A stretch of 64,000 nt of DNA. It comes from Paraburkholderia ribeironis (GTDB taxonomy: Bacteria; Pseudomonadota; Gammaproteobacteria; Burkholderiales; Burkholderiaceae). Location: contig NZ_CYGX02000010.1 of the NCBI RefSeq assembly GCF_900019265.1, positions 107,222 through 171,221 of the forward strand, read 5' to 3'. This document shows, piece after piece, positions 1 through 8,642 of this stretch (positions are counted from its first letter, which is position 1; every line of letters begins with the position of its first letter). The notes under the pieces are model-generated. The model did not search any database. It was not told the DNA's origin and saw only the letters and a list, made by a program, of their open reading frames with translations. The position numbers and the translations under genes were made by a program.

Positions 1-408
1 AGGGCGACAGCGCGGCTAAGCTTGACGGGAACGAAGGAAGCAACTGACGGGAATGACGTGCGGCCGGTGGTGGAGAAACGCATAGGGTCGATTCGTGCGG
101 AAAATAAATCGCGCAGGGCGCATTGTTTGGAAGAGCCGGTCGGCGGGCAGCTGGCCGTAAAACGGCGCGGCGCCCATTGGACTTCCGGCGACGCGATCGG
201 TTCGCGCAGCACGCCCCGCACCCGGCACCGCTGCGCGCGAAACGACGCCACGCGACGCGCGAACTGCCGGATGGGCGGCACTGCGCCCAAAAAAGAGCGC
301 TCATTATACGCGCGCAATTTCAGCAATCTTGTGCAAGGGACGGCGATTAATTTGCGTTTGCGCGCACCTGTACCCCGGAAAACGCGCACAACGCCCGCAC
401 CGCCAGGC
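1..408. other. Gene-poor left edge
   Basis: I recognise no gene here. The open frames read as arginine-rich shadow protein without a family motif. The only signals are a good minus-strand -10 box near 303 and a short direct repeat TGACGGGAA at about 23 and 47. The stretch probably separates the hydrolase gene at 409 from a minus-strand neighbour beyond the window. Confidence 0.5.
303..308 (-). promoter_or_regulatory. Predicted -10 box pointing left
   Basis: Read on the minus strand this is a perfect TATAAT. No convincing -35 hexamer lies 16-18 nt upstream. It would start transcription at about 296 towards the left edge, presumably for a gene outside the window. This is inference from one hexamer. 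Confidence 0.3.
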
Positions 409-1053
409 TCAGCGCCACGCGTCGAGGATGATCCGCTTCAGAACGTGCAGCTTGCGATGCAGGAAATGTTCCGCGCCCGGAATCACGACGACCGGCAATT
501 CCTGCGGACGCGCCCAGTCGTAAACGGATTGAATGGGAACCGTCTCGTCGGTCTCGCCGTGGATCACGAGCGTGTTCTGCGGCACGGGCGCCACCTCCCA
601 ACGGCTCGCGGCGGTGCCGACCAGCACCATCCGCTCGATCTCCTGACCTTCTTCGCGCAGTTGCGCGGCCACATGCGACAGCACGAAGGTGCCGAACGAA
701 AAGCCCGCCAGCACGAGCGGCAAATCGCCCTGCCCGGCTTCGGCGCGCATGTGATCCAGCACGGCGCGCAGATCGTCGCGCTCGCCGATGCCCGCGTCGT
801 GCTCACCTTGTGTCTGGCCGACACCGCGAAAATTCGAGCGATACGTCACGTAGTTCAACTGCACCAGCGTGCGGGCGAGTGTCTGCGCGACCTTGTTGTC
901 CATCGTGCCGCCGAACAGCGGATGCGGATGCGCCACCAGCGCGATGCCGCGCGGCGGAGTGCCGTTCTCGCGCAGCTCGTCTGGCAGATCCAGCGCGACC
1001 TCGATCTTGCCGACCGGGCCGTCGATCAGATACTTCTTCGTGTGTACGTTCAT
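409..1053 (-). CDS. Alpha/beta hydrolase (COG2945-type)
   Basis: A 214-residue alpha/beta hydrolase of the small COG2945 family, cytoplasmic and without a signal peptide. The family hallmark HPHPLFGG lies at residues 42-49 and the nucleophile elbow GFSFG places the catalytic serine at about 119. HGETDETVP and the late GAEHF segment supply the acid and histidine of the triad. The start was set at 1053, which gives MNVHTKKY; upstream codons in frame read as non-protein. It sits 8 bp behind the ferredoxin gene, so the two are probably co-transcribed. The physiological substrate is not known for this family. Confidence 0.85.
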   Translation of the reverse strand: MNVHTKKYLIDGPVGKIEVALDLPDELRENGTPPRGIALVAHPHPLFGGTMDNKVAQTLARTLVQLNYVTYRSNFRGVGQTQGEHDAGIGERDDLRAVLDHMRAEAGQGDLPLVLAGFSFGTFVLSHVAAQLREEGQEIERMVLVGTAASRWEVAPVPQNTLVIHGETDETVPIQSVYDWARPQELPVVVIPGAEHFLHRKLHVLKRIILDAWR

Positions 1054-1061
1054 GGCGACGC

Positions 1062-1385
1062 TTATTGATCGATTTTCAGACGCTCGACGATCTTGCCGTT
1101 GGCGAGATGGGAGTCGACGATCTCGTCGATGTCGGTTTCGTCGATGTACGTGTACCAGACGCCTTCCGGATACACGACGAGCGTCGGGCCGAGCTCGCAG
1201 CGATCGAGGCAACCGGCCTTGTTGATGCGCACCTGGCCGGGGCCGGCGAGGCCAAGTGTCTTCACGCGTTTTTTCGCGTACTCCTGCATCTGCTGCGCAT
1301 TGCAGTTTGCGCAGCTCGGGCGATCGGCGCCGGGCTCGCGTTGATTGACGCAGAAAAACACGTGGTACTTGTAGAAGGAATCCAT
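1062..1385 (-). CDS. Thioredoxin-like [2Fe-2S] ferredoxin
   Basis: A 107-residue protein of the thioredoxin-fold 2Fe-2S ferredoxin family. Cysteines at 12, 25, 28, 59 and 63 fit the cluster-binding pattern C-x12-C...C-x3-C seen in this family (the last pair is in AGCLDRCE). The C-terminal part GPTLVVYPEGVWYT is also typical. It is cytosolic and would serve as an electron carrier; the redox partner cannot be told from the neighbours. It lies directly upstream of the COG2945 hydrolase on the same strand, an arrangement that suggests a common transcript. Confidence 0.88.
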   Translation of the reverse strand: MDSFYKYHVFFCVNQREPGADRPSCANCNAQQMQEYAKKRVKTLGLAGPGQVRINKAGCLDRCELGPTLVVYPEGVWYTYIDETDIDEIVDSHLANGKIVERLKIDQ

Positions 1386-1546
1386 GATGTCCGGTGGGAG
1401 ACTGTAAGGATGGGCCCGTGGCCCTGTGGGCGCGGCGGCGCGCCTGTCGTGCGACGATTATAACGAGCGGTGCCAGCAGTCGCCGGCATCGGCTGCGGCG
1501 AATGGCGCACTTCATGCGCACTTCAAGTGCAGGTCAAGCCTGCTCC

Positions 1547-1590
1547 AGGTGTGCTTCAGGTGTGCTTCAGATGCGCCTAAGGTGCGCTTC
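1547..1590. repeat. Short 11-bp tandem repeat
   Basis: Four 11-bp units in register: AGGTGTGCTTC twice, AGATGCGCCTA, then AGGTGCGCTTC. The array ends on the stop codon of the VanZ gene and lies in the gap before the ferredoxin gene. Looser copies of the GCGCACTTCA theme precede it at about 1505-1525. No coding role is apparent. Confidence 0.6.
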
Positions 1591-2746
1591 AGGCCTGCGT
1601 CGGACGCCGCTTCAGCCACACCTGTTCGACCGCGAACGCGAGCCATACCAGCGCCGCGTACGGCCAGATCCACGCGAGCCATTGCGCGAGCCCGTTGAAG
1701 TGCAGATAGCGCCCTTGCCGCCAGTCCGCCAGCACCACGTCGAAATACGGATTCACCGGCAGCAGATTGACGAACACCAGCGCGACCACCAGCGCCATGC
1801 CCGCGAGCGCCGCACGCGAGCGGCGCCGCCAGCGCAACGCAACGAGTGCCATGACGGTACCGCACACGAGTCCCGTGAGCGCGCCGGGGGTCGCCCAGTC
1901 AAAGGCGAGACCCGATTGCGACTGCAAAAACGTGGCGCCCGCCTTCACGCACAAAGCCGTCACGATAAACATGAGCAACAGACGCACGCGCGGCGCATGG
2001 CGGCGCACCGTCAGCGACGCGAGCGCGAGCGCGGCGAACAGGTTGAGCGTGGTGATGACTGCTTCCCACGCGCCGTCGGGCAGCCACGCGGCGACCCATG
2101 CCGGCCACGCGCCGACATGCCAGGTTGGCGGCGTCCATGCGAGCAGTGCGTCCTGGGTCGTCGAATCGAAACGCAGCCAGAGCGCGTGCGGCCAGTTGCC
2201 GAGACCGAACATGCGCGGCGCCGGATACATCGTCGCAAACGGCCACGCGGCAACCAGGCACGCGAGCGCCGCGCGATCGCGCTCGAACCACAGCAGCCGC
2301 AAGCGCCTCAGCAAGCCGCGATCGAGCAGCGCGCCGGTCGCGGGCGACATGATCGCCGCGCCGAGCAAAGCGCCGAGCGCATTGGCAGCGAGATCGAGAT
2401 TGGACGCGACGCGCGTCGGCAGATAGGTTTGCACGGCCTCCATCACGCCCGACAGCAGCCCGCCGAGCACGAACGCCAACCCGACCGCCAGCGGGCCGCG
2501 CCAGCGCGGATAGACGGCGAGCACCACCAGCGCGCCGAACGGCATATAGCCGAGCACGTTGGTCACGACGTCGAACGCCGTCAGGTACTGCGGCATCGGA
2601 TCGAACAGATAGGCAAACGGCGCGAGGCCAAGCGACCGCCAGCCCGAAAACGGATACCAGGAACCGTAGACGATCAGCGCCGCATACAGCAGCAGCGCTT
2701 GCCGCGCCAGCACCGACGGACGGCGCAGCCAGGCTCGTTCGCTCAT
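1589..2746 (-). CDS. VanZ family membrane protein
   Basis: A 385-residue integral membrane protein. The N-terminal half carries the VanZ-like pattern: a first transmembrane helix, the YGSWYPFSGW motif at about residues 27-36, then DVVTNVLGYMPFG and a helix followed by NLDLAANALGALLG. Several more hydrophobic helices fill the C-terminal half. VanZ proteins are named after a teicoplanin-resistance protein, but most chromosomal members have no proven role, so resistance should not be inferred. The gene starts about 30 bp after the stop of the PqiC-like lipoprotein gene and may be the distal gene of the lipid-transport operon. Confidence 0.82.
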   Translation of the reverse strand: MSERAWLRRPSVLARQALLLYAALIVYGSWYPFSGWRSLGLAPFAYLFDPMPQYLTAFDVVTNVLGYMPFGALVVLAVYPRWRGPLAVGLAFVLGGLLSGVMEAVQTYLPTRVASNLDLAANALGALLGAAIMSPATGALLDRGLLRRLRLLWFERDRAALACLVAAWPFATMYPAPRMFGLGNWPHALWLRFDSTTQDALLAWTPPTWHVGAWPAWVAAWLPDGAWEAVITTLNLFAALALASLTVRRHAPRVRLLLMFIVTALCVKAGATFLQSQSGLAFDWATPGALTGLVCGTVMALVALRWRRRSRAALAGMALVVALVFVNLLPVNPYFDVVLADWRQGRYLHFNGLAQWLAWIWPYAALVWLAFAVEQVWLKRRPTQA

Positions 2747-2777
2747 GCAGCGCTCCGTCGCGTGCGCTGCGAGCCCG

Positions 2778-3404
2778 TCATTGCGCGGCGACCTGGGCCT
2801 GCGCGCCGAGCCACGCGACGATCTGCGCGACGAGGTCGTCGCTGGCCGTGGCGAGCGCCTGCGCGCCGCCGGCGGCGTCCGCCGAACTGGCCGGCGCGCG
2901 CTCGCTGAAGGTGCGCTGGCCGATCACCTTGCCGCCCTGCGTGAGCGTGGCACGCGCGGTGATCGCCGCGTGGCTTTCCGACTGGCTGTCGAAAACCTGC
3001 TCGAACTCGGTCAGATCGACTCTCAGCACCGGCGCGGCCACCCCGTCCGCACCCGTCAGCACGGTGCCGCGCGAACTGAGCGCGCCACGCAGACGCTGGG
3101 TCAGCAACTGCGACGGCATCATGGTCCAGTGGCTATTCGCGTAGGCCGCGGTCTGCTGCGCGTGGGCATAGCTGAGCCGGTAGATCAACCGGTCCGATTC
3201 CAGCATGCCGGGGGCGCTCACGTCGAGCACCTTCACCGCCGGCAACGTACCTGCCGACGCCACCGGGACCGGCGGCCCGAAGTCGTAGCGGATGTCAGAG
3301 AGCGCCGCGGACGTGCCCGCGCAGCCCGCGGCCAGCACGCCGAACGCGAGCAGCACCGCCAGCGCGGCACGCGAGCACAACAGCCGGTGAATCGAGCGTG
3401 ACAT
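2778..3404 (-). CDS. ABC-type transport auxiliary lipoprotein (PqiC/YmbA-like)
   Basis: A 208-residue lipoprotein. A signal peptide ends in the lipobox LAAGC with the lipidated cysteine at 28. The following segment ISDIRYDFGPP-like region (as SDIRYDFGPP) and the DRLIYR motif match the PqiC/YmbA auxiliary family, whose members sit at the outer membrane and work with MCE proteins. It follows the MlaD-type gene by 30 bp and belongs to the same ABC transport operon. Expected role: the outer-membrane end of the lipid-transport bridge. Confidence 0.85.
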   Translation of the reverse strand: MSRSIHRLLCSRAALAVLLAFGVLAAGCAGTSAALSDIRYDFGPPVPVASAGTLPAVKVLDVSAPGMLESDRLIYRLSYAHAQQTAAYANSHWTMMPSQLLTQRLRGALSSRGTVLTGADGVAAPVLRVDLTEFEQVFDSQSESHAAITARATLTQGGKVIGQRTFSERAPASSADAAGGAQALATASDDLVAQIVAWLGAQAQVAAQ

Positions 3405-3434
3405 GTGAGCGTTCCTTTCTTCAAACCATCAGGT

Positions 3435-4397
3435 TCATCGGGCGGCGCCGGCAGCGGGCCACGTAAAGCCGGACTCGCCGGGGCCGGGCGCCTCGCGCGG
3501 CGCGCCGAACAGCACACTGCGCGGACTGGTGCTGAACGTGTCGGCGGCGCGGTCGACCGAGCGGGCCGCGGAGCGCGCGTCTTCGGCGAGCGAATTGACA
3601 CGCGGCAGCGTGTCGTAGCCGAGTCGTGTCGTCAGGTCCTGCAACGAGCCGTTCATCGCCGTCAGCGCGTTGCCCGCCTGTTGCGCGGCGGCGCCGACCT
3701 TGTTCAGGTTGGTCTCGAGCGGGCCGTTCGGGCGGCTCAGGCTGGTGACCAGCTGGTTGGTCGACGCCAGCGTGCGATCCAGCTGGTCGATCGTGCCGGG
3801 CAGCTTGCCGGCGGCCGGCGTCATCTGCTGGGTCAGCCTGGCAATGCCGTCGGCGGCTTCATGCATGCTGGCGAGCGTGCCGTGCAGCTCGGCGACCATC
3901 TCCGGCGACAACACATTGTTCACATCGTCGGTGACTCGTTCGAGCTTGCGCAGCAGAATGTCGCCGCGCAGCTGCAGTTGATCGAGCAGGCCGGGACGCA
4001 TCGGCAGCTGCGCCACCTGATGAATCGACGACGCCAGCGGCCGCGGATCGCGCCCCGTGTCATCGAGTTGAATGAAGGCGATCCCCGTCACCCCCTGGAG
4101 TCCGAGGCTGCCGAAGGTCGAATGAGTGATCGGCGCGTGCATATCGACGAGGATGCGCACCAGAATCTGCCCCGGATGGCTCGGGTCGAATTTGATCGAC
4201 TGCACCTTGCCGACGTCGAGCCCGCGAAAGCGTACTGCGGCATCGGCAAACAGTCCGGTCACGTTGGTGCGCGCGATCAGATCGTACGGCACCCGCACGG
4301 CCCGGTCGACATTGAACAAAAACGCCGTCACGGCGATGGCCGCCAGCAGGACGATCGTGAAGAGTCCGGCCCAGAAGGCGTGGGATTTGTTTTCCAT
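3435..4397 (-). CDS. MlaD/MCE family substrate-binding protein
   Basis: A 320-residue MCE protein. One N-terminal membrane anchor (about residues 8-28, FWAGLFTIVLLAAIAVTAFL) is followed by a single MCE domain with the typical VRFRGLDVGKV stretch at about 55-65, then a long helical region rich in Gln, Leu and Asn. The start at 4397 (MENKSHAFW) was chosen because the anchor begins there. It lies 17 bp after the ATPase gene. MCE proteins form hexameric rings that carry lipids across the periplasm; here it would pair with the STAS-permease and ATPase upstream. Confidence 0.9.
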   Translation of the reverse strand: MENKSHAFWAGLFTIVLLAAIAVTAFLFNVDRAVRVPYDLIARTNVTGLFADAAVRFRGLDVGKVQSIKFDPSHPGQILVRILVDMHAPITHSTFGSLGLQGVTGIAFIQLDDTGRDPRPLASSIHQVAQLPMRPGLLDQLQLRGDILLRKLERVTDDVNNVLSPEMVAELHGTLASMHEAADGIARLTQQMTPAAGKLPGTIDQLDRTLASTNQLVTSLSRPNGPLETNLNKVGAAAQQAGNALTAMNGSLQDLTTRLGYDTLPRVNSLAEDARSAARSVDRAADTFSTSPRSVLFGAPREAPGPGESGFTWPAAGAAR

Positions 4398-4413
4398 GGT
4401 CAGGTTCCCTGGT

Positions 4414-5292
4414 TCACAGCGGCAGTCCGGAAGGCGCCGACTCGAGCGCCGCACGCGGCAGCCTTGCGCGGCGCTCCGGCGGCAACGCCTGCAATGCGCG
4501 GCGTCCGCGCAGGCCGAGGAAATATTCGCGGATGAACGGGTGGTCGACTCCCGCCGCCTCTTCGACCGGCGCGGCGACCAGCACCTTGCGATCGGCCAGC
4601 ACCGCCACGCGCGTGGATAGCGCGACCATCGTGTCGAGGTCGTGCGTGACCATCACCACAGTCAAACCCAACGCGCGATGCAGCCCGGAGATCAGTTCGA
4701 CGAATTCTTCGGACGCCTCAGGGTCGAGCCCGGCGGTCGGTTCGTCGAGGAACAGCAGCTCGGGTTCGAGCGCGATCGCGCGAGCAATGCCGACCCGCTT
4801 GATCATCCCGCCCGAGAGCGCCGCCGGCATCTTCGACGCATGCTTGCACGGCAGGCCGACCATCTCGAGCTTGAGCATCACGATGTCGCGCAGCAGGTCC
4901 TCGGGCACCTTGCCGAGTTCGCGCACCGGCTGCGCGATGTTGTCGAACACCGACAGCGACGAGAACAGCGCGCCACGCTGGAACAGCATGCCGGAGCGGC
5001 TGCGCATCAGCAGCGCGGTTTCCGGCGAAATGGTCGCGAGGTCCTCGCCGAACAGCTTGATGGTGCCGGACGAGGGCCGCTCCAGACCGAGCATCTGCCG
5101 CACCAGCGTGGTCTTGCCGGAGCCCGAGCCGCCGACGATCGACACGATCTCGCCGCGCCGCACGTCCAGACTCAGATGCTGATGCACGATGGTGCGGCCA
5201 TAGCGCTTGGTGATGTCGATCACTTCGATCACCGGCTCGGCGATCGAGGGCATCGGGTGGCCGCGAACGGCCTCGGTGAGTGGCGCGGTCAT
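4414..5292 (-). CDS. MlaF-type ABC transporter ATP-binding protein
   Basis: A 292-residue ABC ATPase. The Walker A motif GGSGSGKTT lies at about residues 48-56, the signature is the degenerate ALSGGMIKR, and Walker B is LLFLDEPTAGLD with the switch histidine in MVTHDLD. These are the usual features of the MlaF/Ttg2A branch. The start ATG overlaps the permease stop as ATGA (5289-5292), so the two are translationally coupled. It powers the lipid ABC importer or exporter formed with the flanking genes; the direction of transport cannot be read from sequence. Confidence 0.93.
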   Translation of the reverse strand: MTAPLTEAVRGHPMPSIAEPVIEVIDITKRYGRTIVHQHLSLDVRRGEIVSIVGGSGSGKTTLVRQMLGLERPSSGTIKLFGEDLATISPETALLMRSRSGMLFQRGALFSSLSVFDNIAQPVRELGKVPEDLLRDIVMLKLEMVGLPCKHASKMPAALSGGMIKRVGIARAIALEPELLFLDEPTAGLDPEASEEFVELISGLHRALGLTVVMVTHDLDTMVALSTRVAVLADRKVLVAAPVEEAAGVDHPFIREYFLGLRGRRALQALPPERRARLPRAALESAPSGLPL

Positions 5293-6422
5293 CCGAGCCC
5301 CACTTTCTGGAAGAGGATCGCGAACACCGCGTCCGCGAGAATCACGATGGTGATCGAGGTCACCACCGAACTGGTCGTGCCTTCGCCGAGACTCTGCGAA
5401 TTGGCCTTGATACGGAAACCAAAATGACAGCCTACGATCGCGATCAGCATGCCGAACGCGACACCCTTGCCGAGGCCGATCCACAGATTGGCGATCGGCA
5501 CGACGTTGGGCAGTTGTCGCGCGAAGAAGCTCATGTCGATGCCGAGCACGACCTGGGCGGCGAGCGCGCCGCCCGTCAGCGCGATGACGTTGGTCCACAT
5601 GACCAGCAAGGGCATCGCCACGCCGAGCGCAATCACGCGCGGCAGGATCAGCCGCAGGCCGTGCGGAATGCCCATCACGCGCATCGCGTCGAGCTCCTCG
5701 GTCACGCGCATCACGCCGATCTGCGCGGTGATCGCCGAGCCCGAGCGGCCCGCCACGAGAATCGCCGAGAGCACCGGGCCGAGTTCGCGAATCACCGCCA
5801 GTCCGAGAATATTGACGATGAACTGGTTCGCGCCAAACAGCCTCAGCTGCTGCGCGGACAGATAGCTGAGCACGATGCCGATCAGGAACGCGACCAGCGC
5901 GGTGATCGGCAACGCCCGCGCCCCCGCGTTGTAGACGTTCGCCGAGATCTCGGTCCACGGCGTCATGACGGGCTTGCGCACGATCGTCAGCAAATCGAGC
6001 ACGAAGCGCCCGAGCATGGCGACGCCGCCGTACAGATGCTCGATGAACGAGAAGATTGCGAGGCCGAGGCGCGTAAACGGGTCGAACTTGACGACCGGTT
6101 CGGCCCTCTCGCGCGCCGTGTCGAGCAAAGCGATACGCTCGAAAATGTCGCGCTGGGTATCGGTGAGCTCAGTGTCGGGCGGCATCTTGCGGCCCCACAC
6201 GCGCCACAGCGCCTGGCCGCCGACGTGGTCCATCCTGTCGATGCGCGACAGGTCCCACTGGCCGATGCCCTGGGCGCCGGTCAGCGAGCGCAACTGCGGG
6301 ATCACGTGCCCGGTGTCGCGGTCGCGCGCAAGCGCGAGCGCCGTCCACTGGCCCGACAGACGGACGATCTTGCCTTGGCTGCCAGCCGCGACTTCAAGGC
6401 CGGGCGGAGTGTCGTAGTTCAA
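5289..6422 (-). CDS. MlaE-type ABC permease with N-terminal STAS domain
   Basis: A 377-residue permease. Residues up to about 110 form a STAS-like domain (LSGQWTALAL, then the DLSRIDRMDHVGGQAL strand-helix). The MlaE permease domain follows, with the conserved LIGIVLSYLSAQQL helix and the ELGPVLSAILVAGRSGSAI signature. In the canonical Mla system STAS protein MlaB and permease MlaE are separate; here they are fused. It is the first gene of the four-gene transport operon and is divergent from birA with about 105 bp between them. Confidence 0.92.
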   Translation of the reverse strand: MNYDTPPGLEVAAGSQGKIVRLSGQWTALALARDRDTGHVIPQLRSLTGAQGIGQWDLSRIDRMDHVGGQALWRVWGRKMPPDTELTDTQRDIFERIALLDTARERAEPVVKFDPFTRLGLAIFSFIEHLYGGVAMLGRFVLDLLTIVRKPVMTPWTEISANVYNAGARALPITALVAFLIGIVLSYLSAQQLRLFGANQFIVNILGLAVIRELGPVLSAILVAGRSGSAITAQIGVMRVTEELDAMRVMGIPHGLRLILPRVIALGVAMPLLVMWTNVIALTGGALAAQVVLGIDMSFFARQLPNVVPIANLWIGLGKGVAFGMLIAIVGCHFGFRIKANSQSLGEGTTSSVVTSITIVILADAVFAILFQKVGLG

Positions 6423-6515
6423 GGATCGCGAGAATCTGATGATCGGATTAGGGGCAATTGTAGCGAACGCGCGGCAGATGAGCCGTGCTCAAAACGCCGT
6501 CGAGGTCGCTATCGC

Positions 6516-6521
6516 TACAAT
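6516..6521 (+). promoter_or_regulatory. Predicted -10 box of birA
   Basis: TACAAT, ending 7 nt before the birA ATG at 6529. A transcript from this box would begin at or next to the start codon, so the mRNA would be almost leaderless. No clear -35 is visible. Confidence 0.4.
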
Positions 6522-6528
6522 ATCCGCT

Positions 6529-7443
6529 ATGAACGCCTCCAGGACTCCCCCCAAGGCCGCCGCGGTTGCAACCGGAACCGACTGGCGCATCGACCGCGAG
6601 CGCGCCGTTGCGCTATTCGGCCCGCACGCGCATGACTGGCCGATCGAAATCGTCGAGGAAACCGGCTCGACCAACGCCGACCTGATGGCCCGTGTCAAAG
6701 CGCTGCCGCGCAAAGCCGGCGCGCTGCCGCGGCCGATCGTGCGGGTCGCGTATCTGCAAACCGCCGGCCGCGGCCGGCGCGGTCGTCCGTGGTATGCGGA
6801 GCCCGGCAATGCGCTGCTGTTTTCCGTGGCGTGCGTGCTGCCGCGTCCGCTCGAAGGGCTGGCGGGCCTGAGCCTCGCGGTCGGCGTCGCGCTGGTCGAC
6901 GGGTTGCGCTCGCTGCCGGTCGCCGGTCCCGGCCAGATCGCGCTGAAGTGGCCGAACGACGTGCTGCTCGAAGGCGACAAGCTGGCCGGCATCCTGATCG
7001 AAACCGCGTGGAGCACCGAGCACGCGAGTGCCGTGGTGATCGGTATCGGCACCAACGTGAAGGGCGCCGACGAGCTCGCCGCCAAGGTCGGCGCGCACAA
7101 CGCCGAGGTGCCGCCGCAGGCGCGCGGCACCGTGCCGACCGCGCTGCAACGCGCGCTGCCCAACGCCAACCTGACCGACACGCTCGCCGCCGAACTGAAC
7201 GCGCTCGAACCCGCCTTGCAGCGCTTCGGCGCCGAGGGCTTCGCGCCCTTCCAGGCGCGCTGGAACGCGGTGCACGCCTACGCGGGCCGCGAAGTCGTAC
7301 TGCTGGAACAAGGCGAGGAACTGGCGCGCGGCGTGGCAGCCGGCGTCGACGAACGCGGCCAACTGCTGCTCGACACCGCCGCCGGCCGCCAGACCATTGC
7401 GACCGGCGACGTCTCGCTGCGTCTGGCCGACGGTGCCGCATGA
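6529..7443 (+). CDS. birA: Biotin--[acetyl-CoA-carboxylase] ligase
   Basis: A 304-residue biotin protein ligase that loads biotin on the carboxyl carrier protein of acetyl-CoA carboxylase. The catalytic domain shows [10 protein letters not shown] at about residues 43-52, the biotinyl-AMP loop GRGRRGRPW at about 81-89, and [20 protein letters not shown]. There is no N-terminal winged-helix, so unlike E. coli BirA it should not act as the bio repressor. That fits the absence of a BirA operator at the bio cluster 38 kb away. The ATG at 6529 was chosen since the upstream codons overlap the predicted -10 box. The stop overlaps coaX as ATGA. Confidence 0.95.
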   Translation: MNASRTPPKAAAVATGTDWRIDRERAVALFGPHAHDWPIEIVEETGSTNADLMARVKALPRKAGALPRPIVRVAYLQTAGRGRRGRPWYAEPGNALLFSVACVLPRPLEGLAGLSLAVGVALVDGLRSLPVAGPGQIALKWPNDVLLEGDKLAGILIETAWSTEHASAVVIGIGTNVKGADELAAKVGAHNAEVPPQARGTVPTALQRALPNANLTDTLAAELNALEPALQRFGAEGFAPFQARWNAVHAYAGREVVLLEQGEELARGVAAGVDERGQLLLDTAAGRQTIATGDVSLRLADGAA

Positions 7444-8255
7444 CGAGCAGCGCGCCTTATCTGTTGATCGACGCAGGCAATAGCCGGATCAAGTGGGCGC
7501 TCGTGCGTGCGGACCGCACGCAGCTCGCGGCCGGCGCATTGACACATGGCGGCGCCGATCAACCGGACTGGTCGAACTTGCCGAAGCCGGGCAGCGCATG
7601 GTTATCGAATGTTGCCGGCGAAAGCGTCGCCGCGCGGGTCGCCGCGCTGCTCGACGCGTACTGGCCGCAACTGCCGCTCACGACGATCCGTGCGTGCGCG
7701 CAGCAATGCGGCGTGACCAATTGCTACACCACCCCGCACGCGCTCGGCAGCGATCGCTGGGCCGGCATGATCGGCGCGCACGCGGCGTTTCCCGGCGAAC
7801 ATCTGCTGCTTGCAAGTTTCGGCACGGCGACCACGCTCGAGGCATTGCGCGCGGACGGCTGCTTTATCGGCGGGCTGATTGCGCCCGGCTGGACGCTGAT
7901 GATGCGCTCGCTCGGCGAGCACACGGCGCAACTGCCGACGCTCGACGCAGCCGCCGCACGCGGCCTGCTCGATGCCGACAGCGCGCCGGCCGCGTCGCGC
8001 CGCGGCCCCTTCTTCGCCACCGACACACCGCGCTCGCTGTCCGCCGGATGCACGCTGGCGCAAGCCGGCCTGATCGAACGGATGTGGCGCGACTTGCAGG
8101 ATGAGTGGCAGGTGCCGGTGCGGCTCGTGGTCAGCGGCGGCGCCGTGGATGAAGTGGCGAGCGCGCTCAAAGTGCCGCATACTCGCCACGATTCGCTCGT
8201 GCTGTCCGGCCTCGCGGTGATCGCCGCCGAGCACGCGGCGCAACACGGCGCGTGA
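7440..8255 (+). CDS. coaX: Type III pantothenate kinase
   Basis: A 271-residue CoaX, which phosphorylates pantothenate in the first step of CoA synthesis. The ATP-binding motif [12 protein letters not shown] is at about residues 8-19. The family block [13 protein letters not shown] follows at about 98-110, then FGTATT and IGGLIAPGW. The C-terminal [10 protein letters not shown] strand is also conserved. The start ATG overlaps the birA stop (ATGA at 7440-7443), so the pair is translationally coupled. birA-coaX adjacency is common in beta-proteobacteria. Confidence 0.95.
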   Translation: MTSSAPYLLIDAGNSRIKWALVRADRTQLAAGALTHGGADQPDWSNLPKPGSAWLSNVAGESVAARVAALLDAYWPQLPLTTIRACAQQCGVTNCYTTPHALGSDRWAGMIGAHAAFPGEHLLLASFGTATTLEALRADGCFIGGLIAPGWTLMMRSLGEHTAQLPTLDAAAARGLLDADSAPAASRRGPFFATDTPRSLSAGCTLAQAGLIERMWRDLQDEWQVPVRLVVSGGAVDEVASALKVPHTRHDSLVLSGLAVIAAEHAAQHGA

Positions 8256-8310
8256 AGCGCGGCCCTGCAAACAATAACGGTTCAACTTCTTCTGGACGGG
8301 ACATCCAATA

Positions 8311-8547
8311 ATGCTTCGCTGGCCGATCGCCATTCTGTTTCTTGCCAACATGCTGGCATTCGTCGCGGTGCGCGGCGTATTCGGCCCGTCGCCGACGGCC
8401 GGTGGCCGCGAGCCTAATCACCTGAACCGGCAGATTCATCCGGAGTGGTTGCGAGTGCAGCCGGTCTCCGCTGCCGAAGCGGTCGATCAGGCGGTCGTCG
8501 GCGGCCCGGCGCCCTCAGCGCCGATCGCGGCGTCGGCGTTGCAGTAG
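8311..8547 (+). CDS. Small membrane-anchored protein of unknown function
   Basis: A 78-residue protein with one N-terminal transmembrane helix (about residues 4-24), then EPNHLNRQIHPEWLRVQPV and an Ala/Pro tail. It lies 55 bp behind coaX in the same direction. From memory, several beta-proteobacteria have a longer gene in this place with a similar N-terminus and a C-terminal SPOR domain; if so, this copy has lost that domain. That comparison is inference. No function is assigned. Confidence 0.6.
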   Translation: MLRWPIAILFLANMLAFVAVRGVFGPSPTAGGREPNHLNRQIHPEWLRVQPVSAAEAVDQAVVGGPAPSAPIAASALQ

Positions 8548-8642
8548 TTGCGGTAGTTGCAGCAGCGAGGAAGTTTCGAGCGGACGACGGCGCCGGCGCC
8601 ATCGCGTCACGCGATACCTCAACGCTATGCGCTCAGCGGCAG

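Noticed and set aside
5280..6635. Plus-strand open frame of 451 codons
   Set aside because: Antisense to the STAS-permease gene and reads into the birA start in the wrong frame.
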